DNA of 64,000 nt from Shinella fusca (lineage in GTDB: Bacteria; Pseudomonadota; Alphaproteobacteria; Rhizobiales; Rhizobiaceae): assembly GCF_014203155.1 (NCBI RefSeq), contig NZ_JACHIK010000011.1:62001-126000 (forward strand), in the 5' to 3' direction. Shown piece after piece: positions 25,431-34,251 of the stretch. The notes beneath the pieces are model-generated. The model made no database searches and was not told where the DNA came from. It was given only the letters and a program-made list of their open reading frames with translations. How positions within the stretch are numbered: position 1 is the stretch's first letter; each line of letters starts with the position of its first letter. The position numbers and the translations under genes are program-made.

Positions 25431-25960
25431 GACGGGTCCTTTGAGGTGTTCGGATCGCTCGCCGAGGCAATGATGCGGGTGAGCACGGCGGCCTTGTCGG
25501 CGGGCATTTCCCCGAGGATCGTGCTCGACTGGCGCGGCGCCAGCTTCATGACGATGGCCGATGCGATTTCCGGATCGAGCGCCGCAAGCTGGGCGGCGGC
25601 GGCATCCGGCTTCATCTTCTTGTAGATCTCGACGAGGCCGGCTTCCGCCGACTTCAGGAAGTCGTTGCGGCGCTTCAGCCAGTCCTCATATTCGGCGCGC
25701 CGGGCCTCGAGCGTCTTGATGCGCTCGTCGACGTCCTTCTGCAGGTTCTCGAGCTCCTGCTTCTGGAGCAGGTAGCGCTGGTCGCGCGCGGCGTCCGCGA
25801 TATTGGTGCAGAACTCGCGGATCTCGTCGGCGCTCGCCTTGGTGGTCGTGATGACCGGCCGTTCCTCGGCGAAGGCGCCGGGGATGGCGAGCATCACGAA
25901 ACCGGCAAGGGGAAGCGCCAGCTTGCGTGCGAGGGCGGGAAGCGTCATGCCTTTGTTCAT
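25427..25960 (-). CDS. motE: MotE, periplasmic chaperone of MotC
   Basis: 177 residues: signal peptide to about AFAEE (31), a coiled coil (about 55-105, YLLQKQELENLQKDVDERIK), then an MgtE-N-like helical domain (MKPDAAAAQLAALDPEIASA; LAPRQSSTILGEMPADKAA). Rhizobial MotE folds and stabilises MotC in the periplasm. 4-bp overlaps on both sides (flgI, flgH). A second ATG four codons in is possible. Confidence 0.88.
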   Translation of the reverse strand: MNKGMTLPALARKLALPLAGFVMLAIPGAFAEERPVITTTKASADEIREFCTNIADAARDQRYLLQKQELENLQKDVDERIKTLEARRAEYEDWLKRRNDFLKSAEAGLVEIYKKMKPDAAAAQLAALDPEIASAIVMKLAPRQSSTILGEMPADKAAVLTRIIASASDPNTSKDPS

Positions 25961-27072
25961 TGCAGCACCAGTTCCGCCTGGAGAGCGCCGGCCGTCTTGA
26001 TGCTTTGCAGGATGGAGATGATGCCATCCGGCTTGACGCCGATGCTGTTGAGACCCGAGACGAGCGAGCGCAGGCTGGACCCGTCGAGCATGGCGACGTT
26101 GCCGCCGTCCTGCTGGACGAGGATATCCGTGCGCGGCTGGACGGCCGTCACACCCTTGGAGAAGGGTTCGGGCTGCACCACTTCGGGCATTTCGTTGACC
26201 TGCACGGTGAGCGAGCCGTAGCTGACGGCGACCGGCGAGATGCGCACGTCCTGGCCGATGACGATGGTGCCGGTGCGCTCGTTGACGACGACGCGCGCGG
26301 GCGCGTCCGTCTCGATCACGAGGTTCTCGATATCGGCCATCAGGCGGGAAAGGTCCGCCATCTTCGGCTTTGCGACATAGACCGACTGCGAATCGCGCGA
26401 TTCGGCGATCGGCGCGCCGTATTGCGCGGCCGCATAGCGGTTGATCGCGTCGGCCATGCCGACCGAGGTCGAGAAGTCGGGGTTGCGAAGCTGCAGCACC
26501 AGGTCGGCGGCGTCCTTGAAGCGCGAGGGCAGCTCGCGCTCGATGATCGCGCCGTTCGGCACGCGGCCGGCGGTCGTCACGCCCTGCTGGACGGTCGCGG
26601 CATCGCCGTTGGCGCTGACGCCGGTGACGACGATGGAGCCCTGCGCGACGGCGTAGATCTGGCCGTCGGCGCCGGAAAGCGAGGTCATGACGAGTGTGCC
26701 GCCGCGCAGCGAGGTGGCGTCGCCAAGCGAGCCGACCGTCACGTCGATGCGGCTGCCGGGGCTTGCGAAGGGCGGCAGGTTGGCCGTGACGAGCACGGCC
26801 GCGATGTTCTTGGCGCGGGTCTGCGTGCCGACCATCGAGATGCCGAGGTTCTGCAGCATCGCGCGCATGGACTGTTCGGTAAAGGGCGAGGAGCGCATGC
26901 TGTCGCCGGTGCCCTGGAGGCCGACGACGAGGCCGTAGCCGATGAGCTGGTTGTCGCGGCCCGACTGGAGCGAGGCGACATCCTTGATGCGGGCGGCGGG
27001 AAGCGCCGGGCCTGCTGCCAGCATGAGGCAGGCGATGGCGGCAAGGGCGCGGCGGAAGAAGGTCTGCATCAT
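25957..27072 (-). CDS. flgI: FlgI P-ring protein
   Basis: 371 residues. The start is one of two ATGs at 27072/27069; 27072 overlaps the flgA stop by 4 bp. Signal peptide, then ARIKDVASLQSGRDNQLIGY and GLVVGLQGTGDSM, the FlgI signature, and the C-terminal GVKPDGIISILQSIKTAGAL. Periplasmic ring around the rod. A frame reaching 27483 is a shadow over flgA. Confidence 0.96.
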   Translation of the reverse strand: MMQTFFRRALAAIACLMLAAGPALPAARIKDVASLQSGRDNQLIGYGLVVGLQGTGDSMRSSPFTEQSMRAMLQNLGISMVGTQTRAKNIAAVLVTANLPPFASPGSRIDVTVGSLGDATSLRGGTLVMTSLSGADGQIYAVAQGSIVVTGVSANGDAATVQQGVTTAGRVPNGAIIERELPSRFKDAADLVLQLRNPDFSTSVGMADAINRYAAAQYGAPIAESRDSQSVYVAKPKMADLSRLMADIENLVIETDAPARVVVNERTGTIVIGQDVRISPVAVSYGSLTVQVNEMPEVVQPEPFSKGVTAVQPRTDILVQQDGGNVAMLDGSSLRSLVSGLNSIGVKPDGIISILQSIKTAGALQAELVLQ

Positions 27073-27578
27073 TTCACCACCACATGCACGGTTCCGTCGT
27101 CCATGACCGTGCCGGAGACGATCACGCCCGAATCCTTGTTGCGGACCTTGATGAGATCGCCGACCGCGGCATCGGCCAGCGGCGTTCCGGCGGCGCGCAG
27201 GACGAGCGAGCCGTTGTCGAAGACGAGCTGGACGGTGGTGCCGCGGGAAACGGCGAAGGGCTCGCGCAGCGCCGAGGTGAGGATGACGCGGCCGGGCAGC
27301 AGCGTGCGCTTGGTCACGAGGCCGCTGACGTCGGCGATGGTCTCGGCATAGCCCTTGACGATGTTCGGGTTGGTCACCTCGACCTCTTCGAGCTGGCCGG
27401 CATCCAGCTCCTCGCCGGGATAGATGATGCGCTTCGGCACGACGGCGGTGTGCGCGTCGGCAAGCGCCGCCCCGGCCACGCAAAGACCGACGAGCGCAGC
27501 GGGCGCGACGAGGGCCGCGCGCCGCAGGGCCGGAAGGATTCTTCCCGTACGAAGAGCTGCTGTCAGGCGAAACATCAT
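27069..27578 (-). CDS. flgA: FlgA P-ring assembly chaperone
   Basis: 169 residues, hydrophobic N-terminus with cleavage near ALADA (41), then an SAF domain: VVPKRIIYPGEELDAGQLEE, KRTLLPGRVILTSALR, and GDLIKVRNKDSGVIVSGTV. Periplasmic helper for FlgI ring formation, matching its place just before flgI. Confidence 0.93.
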   Translation of the reverse strand: MMFRLTAALRTGRILPALRRAALVAPAALVGLCVAGAALADAHTAVVPKRIIYPGEELDAGQLEEVEVTNPNIVKGYAETIADVSGLVTKRTLLPGRVILTSALREPFAVSRGTTVQLVFDNGSLVLRAAGTPLADAAVGDLIKVRNKDSGVIVSGTVMDDGTVHVVVK

Positions 27579-27598
27579 GTTCCCCGCGTGTCCGGTTG

Positions 27599-28381
27599 CT
27601 ATCTCAGGTTCTTGCTGACCACCGCCGCCATTTCGTCGGCCGCCTGGATGATCTTGGAGTTCATCTCGTAGGCGCGCTGGGCCGAGATCAGGTCGGTGAT
27701 TTCCTTGACCGGGTCGACGTTGGAGGCTTCGAGATAGTTCTGCTGGATATAGGCGAAGCCCGCCTCGTCCGGCGCGCCGACATTGGCGGGGCCGGAAGCC
27801 GCCGTCTCGCGGTAGAGGTTCTCGCCGAGCGGCTCGAGGCCTGCCTCGTTGACGAAGTTGGCGAGCGTGATCTGGCCGAGTTCCTGCTGCTCGCCCGCCA
27901 CGGTGGCGAAGACCTGGCCGGACTTGCTGACGGTCACTTCCGTCGCGTCCTCCGGCACGGTGATGCCGGGCACGACGGTATAGCCGTCGAGGGTGACGAG
28001 CTGGCCTTCGGCATTGGTGTTGAAGGCACCGGCGCGGGTATAGAGCGTGGAACCGTCCGCCGCCTCGATCTGGAACCAGCCGCGGCCGATCAGCGCGAGG
28101 TCGAAGGAGTTGCCGGTGGAGACGAGCCCGCCCTGGAGATGCAGGTTGCGCACGGCCGCGGTCTTGACGCCGAGGCCGATGATCGCGCCTTCCGGCACGA
28201 CAGCCTGGTTGGCGCGGTTGGGAACGCCGGCGGCCCGCTCCGTCTGGTAGAGAAGGTCGGAGAACTCCGCGCGGGCGCGCTTGAAGCCGGTGGTGTTGAT
28301 GTTCGCGATGTTGTTCGCGATGACTTCAAGGTTGGTCTGCTGGGCGTTCATGCCGGTCGCGGCAATGGCAAGGGCTTTCAT
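27599..28381 (-). CDS. flgG: FlgG distal rod protein
   Basis: 260 residues (usual about 260). N-terminus [20 protein letters not shown] and [18 protein letters not shown]; central [17 protein letters not shown]-terminus NLRaligned helix [20 protein letters not shown]. Builds the distal rod through the P and L rings. 9 bp after fliE, 20 bp before flgA. Confidence 0.96.
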   Translation of the reverse strand: MKALAIAATGMNAQQTNLEVIANNIANINTTGFKRARAEFSDLLYQTERAAGVPNRANQAVVPEGAIIGLGVKTAAVRNLHLQGGLVSTGNSFDLALIGRGWFQIEAADGSTLYTRAGAFNTNAEGQLVTLDGYTVVPGITVPEDATEVTVSKSGQVFATVAGEQQELGQITLANFVNEAGLEPLGENLYRETAASGPANVGAPDEAGFAYIQQNYLEASNVDPVKEITDLISAQRAYEMNSKIIQAADEMAAVVSKNLR

Positions 28382-28390
28382 GTCCGGTCC

Positions 28391-28720
28391 TCAGATCTGC
28401 ATTCTGGCGATTTCGAGATAGGCGGTGACGACCTTGTCGCGGATGGCGATGGCGGTCTGCAGCGTCTGCTCGGCATTCATGACGGCATCGACGACTTCGC
28501 GGGTCGATGCCTTGCCCTGGATGGCTTCGAAGGATTTGGTCTCGCCCGCCTTCAGCGTGCCGACCATCTCGCTGGCCATGTCGGTCATCACCTGGGCGAA
28601 GCTCGTCTGGGGCGCGCCCTGTGCGGCAGCGGCGGTGACGGAATTGGATACGCCGGTTTCGACGCCCGAAAGAGCGCTGCTCGGAAGAAGGCCGTTGAGG
28701 CCCTTTACACTCTCGATCAT
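28391..28720 (-). CDS. fliE: FliE rod adaptor protein
   Basis: 109 residues. FliE signature [20 protein letters not shown], then [20 protein letters not shown] and the end EIARMQI. Links the export gate/MS ring to the proximal rod. 4-bp overlap with flgC. Confidence 0.94.
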   Translation of the reverse strand: MIESVKGLNGLLPSSALSGVETGVSNSVTAAAAQGAPQTSFAQVMTDMASEMVGTLKAGETKSFEAIQGKASTREVVDAVMNAEQTLQTAIAIRDKVVTAYLEIARMQI

Positions 28721-29136
28721 TGCGAGGCCCTCAGAAGGTCGATGGTCGCGCTGATGAGGTCGCGCGACTGCTTGATGCTCTGCAAGTTTGCTTCATAGGA
28801 GCGGTTGGCCTCGCGCATGTCGGCCATCTCGACCAGCATGTTGACGTTCGGGACCTTCACGAAGCCCTTCTCGTCCGCGGCGGGGTTGCCCGGATCGTAT
28901 TCCGTCTGGAAGTCGGTCTCGTCGACGCCGAGCTTGGACACTTCGACGAGCGAAGCGTTGGTGGCGCGGTCGAGCTCGGCCGAGAAGGTCACGGTCTTGC
29001 GGCGGAAGGGGTCCGCGCCGGGCGTGTCGCCGGTGGAGCGGGCATTCGCCAGGTTTTCCGAAACGATGCGAATGCGGGTGGACTGCGCCTCAAGTCCCGA
29101 GGCCGCGACTTTCATTGAAGCTACAAGCGGATCCAT
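28717..29136 (-). CDS. flgC: FlgC proximal rod protein
   Basis: 139 residues: [20 protein letters not shown] and [14 protein letters not shown] (rod N-terminal motif), with the [20 protein letters not shown] block typical of FlgC. Proximal rod subunit in the flgB-flgC-fliE set; 3 bp after flgB. Confidence 0.95.
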   Translation of the reverse strand: MDPLVASMKVAASGLEAQSTRIRIVSENLANARSTGDTPGADPFRRKTVTFSAELDRATNASLVEVSKLGVDETDFQTEYDPGNPAADEKGFVKVPNVNMLVEMADMREANRSYEANLQSIKQSRDLISATIDLLRASQ

Positions 29137-29139
29137 TTT

Positions 29140-29520
29140 TTACCTTCTGACTGTCATCAGCATCATGCGATGAAAGGCCTTTACGAGGCCGGCATTCAAC
29201 TCGAACTCACGCTTGACCTGGCCTTCCTTCATGAGCTCCTCGGCAAGGCCGACAGTGTTGCCGGACTCCTGCACGCCGATCTCCTCGGTGGGCTTGGTCT
29301 CGATGACGCGGCTTGCCATTTCGGTTTCGGTGAAGTGGCCGGGCTGCGTCGCCGCCATGCGGATGCCCGTGGTTTCGAGCACCGACTGGAAGGGGGTCAC
29401 GTCCTTCGCCTTGAACCCGGGGGTATTGGCGTTGGCGATGTTGCCTGCAACCACGCTCTGGCGGACTGAGAGCCATTCGGCCTGCTTCGATGCCAGTTCA
29501 AACAGTTGTATCGGTTGCAT
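29140..29520 (-). CDS. flgB: FlgB proximal rod protein
   Basis: 126 residues from ATG 29520 (MQPIQLFELASKQAEWLSVR). Rod motif VVAGNIANANTPGFKAKDV; C-terminal NAGLVKAFHRMMLMTVRR. An ATG four codons upstream exists, but GGAG lies at the right distance from 29520. First rod gene after a 192-bp gap holding a hairpin. Confidence 0.93.
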   Translation of the reverse strand: MQPIQLFELASKQAEWLSVRQSVVAGNIANANTPGFKAKDVTPFQSVLETTGIRMAATQPGHFTETEMASRVIETKPTEEIGVQESGNTVGLAEELMKEGQVKREFELNAGLVKAFHRMMLMTVRR

Positions 29521-29653
29521 GACAAGCTCCATCCTTGTTCATGGCGAACCTACGGAGCCAATCTTGCGTCAGACTTGCTGTCCGGCCGTTTCCCGGCAAC
29601 ACGCTGAATTTGCGGGGGAATAAAGTGTGCGCCCCTGTGCGCGGCGCGCAAAG

Positions 29654-29678
29654 GCCCGCCAGTTCGCACATGGCGGGC
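29654..29678 (-). terminator. Hairpin between the membrane-protein gene and flgB
   Basis: gcccgcca/tggcgggc with a 9-nt loop, followed on the minus strand by CTTTG. Weak terminator or processing site; flgB may have its own promoter in 29521-29650. Confidence 0.4.
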
Positions 29679-29712
29679 GGCAGAATCGGCGCGGGAGGCA
29701 TCCCCGCCGCCG

Positions 29713-30270
29713 TCAGTTGCGCTTGATGACGTCGCCGTTCGAGGTGACGATGACCCAGGCGCCGTCGCGCTGCTCGAGCGTCGCAAGGCGGCTGTTGTCG
29801 GGCAGGATGGAGCCGACGCGCACGATATACATGCCGCGGGCATCCTCGATCAGCGCCCGTCCGTTCGCCACATGCATCAGGCGGAAGCCGTCGCTGACCG
29901 GCAGCGGCTGGTCGAGGCCGGTTTCCAGCGGGGCGCCGAGCTTCGATTCCTTGCCGAGGCCGGGCGTGGTGGCGGTCGCGACGGGATCGACGCTTTCGAG
30001 CGGCGGGTCCTTGTCGTTGTCGATCATCGCCATCGGCGAGACGCTCATCACCTCGCGCGGCGCCGTCTCCGGCAGGTCGCGGGTCCTGCCCTGCCAAAGC
30101 GCGGGCACGGAGAACTTGCCCGGGTTGAGGAAGACATACCAGGGAAAGAAGGCCGCGCCCGCGGCCAGCAGCACGCCGGCGCCCACGGTGACCTTGTCGC
30201 TGGTGCTGTAGCGCGTGCGCTCCGTCCGCCTGATCGGCTGGATCTTCTCGTCCGCGTCGAAATCCGTCAC
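29713..30270 (-). CDS. Conserved single-pass membrane protein of the fliI-flgB interval, unknown
   Basis: 185 residues from GTG 30270 (GGAGG eight bases upstream; a TTG two codons earlier overlaps the fliI stop). Cytoplasmic N-tail, one membrane helix (about 29-47, VTVGAGVLLAAGAAFFPWY), then a probable periplasmic region ending in a compact beta-rich stretch (GMYIVRVGSILPDNSRLATL; GAWVIVTSNGDVIKRN). No FliJ-like coiled coil. The position between fliI and flgB is typical of rhizobia, which argues for a flagellar role, possibly a stator or rod accessory. No named function known to me. Confidence 0.8.
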   Translation of the reverse strand: MTDFDADEKIQPIRRTERTRYSTSDKVTVGAGVLLAAGAAFFPWYVFLNPGKFSVPALWQGRTRDLPETAPREVMSVSPMAMIDNDKDPPLESVDPVATATTPGLGKESKLGAPLETGLDQPLPVSDGFRLMHVANGRALIEDARGMYIVRVGSILPDNSRLATLEQRDGAWVIVTSNGDVIKRN

Positions 30271-30272
30271 TG

Positions 30273-31685
30273 TCAACCCCTCCGGTTTGCCGGTGCGGCG
30301 CCCTGCCCGGCCGCATTCTTCAGCGCCATGGCGAGATCCGAGAAAGCGTCGCCTGCCGGGGGCTCGCCCGGCGTCTGCTTGAGGACCTCGTAGATGATCG
30401 GCACCTGCTTGATCGCCATGTCGAGGTCGGGATCGCCGCCGGGGCGATAGCCGCCGATGAGCCGCAGGTCCCGCGTTTCCTCGAAGCGGTGGATAAGCGC
30501 CTTCAGCCGCGCCACCAGCTTTTCCTGGTCCGGCGTCCAGGCCTTGCGGGCAAGACGCGAGATCGAGGCGAGCGGGTTGATCGGCGGATAGCGTCCCTCC
30601 TCGGCCAGCGAGCGCTCCATGACGATATGGCCGTCGAGGATGCCGCGCGTGGAGTCGGCGATCGGGTCGTTGTGGTTATCGCCGTCGACGAGGATCGAGA
30701 TGATCGCCGTGATCGTGCCGGTGCCTTCCGCGCCCGGGCCGGCGCGCTCGAGAAGGCGCGGCAGCTCGGTGAAGACGGAGGCGGGATAGCCGCGCGCGAT
30801 CGGCGGCTCGCCGGAGGCCGTCGCCACCTCGCGGATAGCGTGGGCAAAGCGCGTCACGCTGTCGATGATGAGAAGGACGTTGTCGCCCTGGTCGCGGTAG
30901 TGCTCGGCGATGGTCACGGCCGTCAGCGGCGCCATCTTGCGCAGCATCGGGCTCTCGTCGCTGGTCGCCACGACCGCGACGGACTTGGCAAGGTTGTCGC
31001 CGAGCGTGTCCTCGATGAACTCGCGCACTTCACGGCCGCGTTCGCCGACCAGCGCAATGACCACCTTGTCGAAGGCATCCGCCCTTGCCAGCATCGACAG
31101 CAGCGTCGACTTGCCGACGCCGGAGCCGGCGAAGATGCCGAGACGCTGGCCGAGGCAGAGGGGCGCGAAGAGGTCGATGGCGCGGACGCCCGTGTTGAAG
31201 CCGGTCTCCACGCGCCGGCGCGTCATGGACGGCGGGGCGGAATTGGAGATGGAGCGGCGCACGTCCCCCTGCACGAGCGGGCCGAGCCCGTCGATGGGCT
31301 CGCCGAGCGCGTTGATCGTGCGGCCGCACCAGGAGGCGGCCGGCGCGACGCGGAAGGCGCCCTTGCGGATGACCGTGTCGTGGATGCCGATCGGCTCGCC
31401 CGGCTCGATGGGGCAGACGACGACCGAATCCGGCTCGACGCGGACGACCTCGCCGAGATGGATGCCCGTGGCGCTCTTGTGCGCGACGAACTCGCCGAGC
31501 CGCACGTGGCGCGACAGGCCGCTCACCGTGTAGTTGCCCGCCGCGATTGTCTGGACGTGGCCGCCGTGGGCGACCGAGAATTCCGGCGAGGAATAGCGCC
31601 GCACCAGCCCGGCCAGCGCATTGAGCATGCGCCCGCCTTCGGGATTGCGCGCCGTGCCGGCCGTCGTGCGTACTGCCCGCGTCAT
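30273..31685 (-). CDS. fliI: FliI flagellum-specific export ATPase
   Basis: 470 residues, F1-beta-like. Walker A GSGVGKST (187-194), Walker B LLIIDSVTRF (Asp275), GERGREVREF, and the FliI/YscN family stretch PASVFTELPRLLERAGPG. Cytoplasmic ATPase that unfolds and feeds substrates to the export gate with FliH. Start 31685 is 6 bp after flgF; an in-frame ATG at 31628 with GAAGG upstream is an alternative that would remove 19 residues. Confidence 0.95.
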   Translation of the reverse strand: MTRAVRTTAGTARNPEGGRMLNALAGLVRRYSSPEFSVAHGGHVQTIAAGNYTVSGLSRHVRLGEFVAHKSATGIHLGEVVRVEPDSVVVCPIEPGEPIGIHDTVIRKGAFRVAPAASWCGRTINALGEPIDGLGPLVQGDVRRSISNSAPPSMTRRRVETGFNTGVRAIDLFAPLCLGQRLGIFAGSGVGKSTLLSMLARADAFDKVVIALVGERGREVREFIEDTLGDNLAKSVAVVATSDESPMLRKMAPLTAVTIAEHYRDQGDNVLLIIDSVTRFAHAIREVATASGEPPIARGYPASVFTELPRLLERAGPGAEGTGTITAIISILVDGDNHNDPIADSTRGILDGHIVMERSLAEEGRYPPINPLASISRLARKAWTPDQEKLVARLKALIHRFEETRDLRLIGGYRPGGDPDLDMAIKQVPIIYEVLKQTPGEPPAGDAFSDLAMALKNAAGQGAAPANRRG

Positions 31686-31691
31686 CGGCGC

Positions 31692-32417
31692 TTACCGGCT
31701 GCCGCCGAGGGTGTTCATGGCGTCCTTCATGGAATCCTCGCTGTCGCGGATGAGGGAGGCGACGCTCTCGAAAGCGCGCGTGACCTGGATGAGCTGCGTC
31801 ATCTCGCCGATGGCGTTGACGTTGGATTCCTCCACATAGCCCTGCACCACGCCGGCATCGACGCGGTCGACGATGGGTTCGGGCGGGATGGTCGTGATGA
31901 TGCCGCTGTTGCCGGCGCGCACGAAGCCGCCGGAAAGGTCGGCCTGGAAGATGCCGAGCGAGGTCACCGGCCGGCCGGCCTGGTTGAGCTGCCCGTCGGC
32001 GCTGAGGGTGATGGGGCCTGCCGTCGCGTCGATCTGGATCGGCCCGCCGCCGGCATCGAGGACGGGATAGCCGTTCAGCGTCACCAGTTCGCCGGCGTCC
32101 GTCAGCGTGAAGCGGCCGTCGCGGGTGAGCGTCGGGCCGGACGGCGTTTCCACCTGGAACCAGGCATCGCCCTTGATCGCGAAATCGAGCGGGCCGCCCG
32201 TCTCGGTGATGCCACCGCTGCGGCCCGACAGGAATTCCTTGCCCTCGGAGACGAAGGCGACGTCGGCCGTCTTCTGGTCGCTGACGACCTGGTTGAACTT
32301 GACCTCAGTGGCGCGGAAGCCGACCGTCGTGGAGTTGGCGACGTTGTCGGCGAGCGTGGCCATGCGGCGCTCGAGCGCAAGCTGGGACGAAAGCGATACG
32401 TAAAGCCCGGTCTGCAT
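31692..32417 (-). CDS. flgF: FlgF proximal rod protein
   Basis: 241 residues from ATG 32417 (MQTGLYVSLSSQLALERRMA), with GGAGG eight bases upstream and overlap with the stop of the preceding gene. MATLADNVANSTTVGFRATE is the rod motif; FAIKGDAWFQVETPSG and VQGYVEESNVNAIGEMTQLI are FlgF/FlgG-type. Rod subunit between FlgC/B and FlgG. Confidence 0.94.
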   Translation of the reverse strand: MQTGLYVSLSSQLALERRMATLADNVANSTTVGFRATEVKFNQVVSDQKTADVAFVSEGKEFLSGRSGGITETGGPLDFAIKGDAWFQVETPSGPTLTRDGRFTLTDAGELVTLNGYPVLDAGGGPIQIDATAGPITLSADGQLNQAGRPVTSLGIFQADLSGGFVRAGNSGIITTIPPEPIVDRVDAGVVQGYVEESNVNAIGEMTQLIQVTRAFESVASLIRDSEDSMKDAMNTLGGSR

Positions 32418-32418
32418 C

Positions 32419-33198
32419 TCAGCGGCCTCCAAGTTTCAGGTTGCTGATGGAAATGAGAAGGTCCGTCGAAATGCCGGTGAGGCTGGAAGACTGGAAGGCC
32501 GCCAGCGGATCGGTGCCGCCCTCGGGATTGTCGAGCTCCCACATCGCGGTGAAGCGCTCGAGGAACTTGCCCACCTTGGCGGGATCCTTGAAGTCGTCGA
32601 GGTTCAGGACGTCCTCGTAATAGGCCGCCTGCCGGTCAATGTCGGTCGCCGCGAATTCGTCGGGAAGCTGGAAGGCGGTGCGCACGACCTGAGCCAGCGC
32701 ATCGTCGGCGATGATGGAATAGCCCGAGGTGATGGAGGAAGCCATGCGCTCGAAATAGAGCGCGAGGCGGACGCCGGTATTGTCCTCGCCGGCGCTGACT
32801 TCCAGCGTCTGGCGGGTGTATTTGTCGACGATACCCTTCTGGGCCTTGTCGAAGGAGGTGGCCGCCGCGCCGTCGCGGGCGAAGTTCAGCGATTCGGCCA
32901 GCTCCTTGTAGCGCGTGTCGGTGAGCTTGTTGGCGAAGGCGTCCTTGTCGTCGACACCCTCGGTCAGCACCTTGCGCATGAAGGCCTTGGCATAGGCCAT
33001 GTCCTCCAGCCCGTGCGCCTTCATCACATAGTTATAAAGCCGGCTGTCGGCGAAGAAGTCGTCGATCGATTTCACGTTGCCGATGTTGGCGAGGTAATAT
33101 TCGGTCTCGCGCTTGACGTCGGGCTGCTCCGAGACGCGCTTCAGCGACGTCTGCAGGTCGGAGGTAATCAGCTTGTAGCTCGTATAGGTGGTCGTCAC
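32419..33198 (-). CDS. DUF1217 flagellar-cluster protein
   Basis: 259 residues from GTG 33198 (MTTTYTSYKLITSDLQTSLK). An ATG at 33249 would add 17 residues with less typical composition. All-helical, soluble, with a repeated helical pattern (FFADSRLYNYVMKAHGLEDM; FANKLTDTRYKELAESLNFA). DUF1217 proteins occur almost only in alphaproteobacterial flagellar clusters; function unknown, possibly a secreted or chaperone-like factor. It leads the flgF-fliI...fliP operon and diverges from motA. Confidence 0.85.
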   Translation of the reverse strand: MTTTYTSYKLITSDLQTSLKRVSEQPDVKRETEYYLANIGNVKSIDDFFADSRLYNYVMKAHGLEDMAYAKAFMRKVLTEGVDDKDAFANKLTDTRYKELAESLNFARDGAAATSFDKAQKGIVDKYTRQTLEVSAGEDNTGVRLALYFERMASSITSGYSIIADDALAQVVRTAFQLPDEFAATDIDRQAAYYEDVLNLDDFKDPAKVGKFLERFTAMWELDNPEGGTDPLAAFQSSSLTGISTDLLISISNLKLGGR

Positions 33199-33369
33199 GA
33201 TGGTCCGCCGATCAGGATCGAATGGGCGCGAAGGCCCGTTTTGAACCATGATCTTCAAGGCTTTTGCTTGTGCGAACCTGATCGATAAACCCGCCGTTAG
33301 GTACAGCTTCACGCAAGGCTGGAACCGTATCTCCGGAAGGGTCAGAATTGTGTCGGGACACCTGCGCTC
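33199..33369. promoter_or_regulatory. Divergent promoter region, DUF1217/flgF operon and motA operon
   Basis: 171 bp between two outward-facing operons that together hold most basal-body genes, so it must contain both promoters. No TTAA-N7-TTAA box and no clear sigma element seen; Rem is the likely activator by analogy with Sinorhizobium. Confidence 0.45.
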
Positions 33370-34248
33370 ATGAACATCATTATCGGCCTCATCGTCACCA
33401 TCGGCTGCGTCTTGGGCGGCTTCATGGCCATGGGCGGGCATGTCAGCCTGCTGGTCCAGCCATTCGAACTCATGATCATCGGCGGCGCCGGGGTCGGCGG
33501 CTATATCGTGGCGAACACGATGAAGGTGATCAAGGACACCGGCAAGGCGCTCGGCGAGGCCTTCAAGCACAAGGTGCCGAAGGAGCGCGACTATCTCGAT
33601 ACGCTCGGCGTGCTCTACAGCCTGATGCGGGACCTGCGCACCAAGTCGCGCAACGAGATCGAGGCGCATATCGACAATCCGGACGAGTCCCCGATCTTCC
33701 AGTCCGCCCCGACCGTTCTGGCCAACAAGGACCTCACCGCCTTCATCTGCGACTATGTCCGCCTCATCATCATCGGCAATGCCCGCTCCCACGAGATCGA
33801 GGCGCTGATGGACGAGGAGATCCAGACGATCACGCGCGACAAGATGAAGGTCTACCAGTCGATGACGACGATGGGCGACGCCTTCCCGGCCATCGGCATC
33901 ATCGCGGCCGTCCTCGGCGTCATCAAGGCCATGAGCCACATCAACGATTCGCCGGAAGTGCTCGGCGGCCTCATCGGCTCGGCGCTGGTCGGCACCATGC
34001 TCGGCATCTTCCTGTCCTATTCGGTGGTCGCGCCGATCACCAGCAACATCAAGATCGTCCGCGAGAAGCAGAACCGCCTCTACGTCATCGTCAAGCAGAC
34101 GCTGCTGGCCTACATGAACGGCTCGGTGCCGCAGGTGGCGCTGGAATACGGCCGCAAGACCATCTCCTCCTACGAACGCCCGTCGATCGACGCGGTGGAG
34201 CAGGAGATGATGAATCCGGGCGGCGGCGGCGATTCGAAGGCGGCCTAA
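33370..34248 (+). CDS. motA: MotA stator protein
   Basis: 292 residues: four membrane helices (about 2-20, 32-50, 170-190, 200-222). MotA family features: [40 protein letters not shown] (with the conserved Pro of TM3) and [20 protein letters not shown]. Ion-channel half of the stator; partner MotB lies 25 kb away. First gene of motA-fliM-fliN-fliG-flhB. Confidence 0.96.
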   Translation: MNIIIGLIVTIGCVLGGFMAMGGHVSLLVQPFELMIIGGAGVGGYIVANTMKVIKDTGKALGEAFKHKVPKERDYLDTLGVLYSLMRDLRTKSRNEIEAHIDNPDESPIFQSAPTVLANKDLTAFICDYVRLIIIGNARSHEIEALMDEEIQTITRDKMKVYQSMTTMGDAFPAIGIIAAVLGVIKAMSHINDSPEVLGGLIGSALVGTMLGIFLSYSVVAPITSNIKIVREKQNRLYVIVKQTLLAYMNGSVPQVALEYGRKTISSYERPSIDAVEQEMMNPGGGGDSKAA

Positions 34249-34251
34249 GAG

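Noticed and set aside
24190-25470. 426-codon reading of fliL extended over flgH
   Set aside because: The extension is Arg/Gln-rich shadow of flgH; FliL starts at 24699 with a normal membrane helix.
29713-30270. Gene after fliI as FliJ
   Set aside because: It has a membrane helix and a periplasmic-looking domain, not the cytosolic coiled coil of FliJ.
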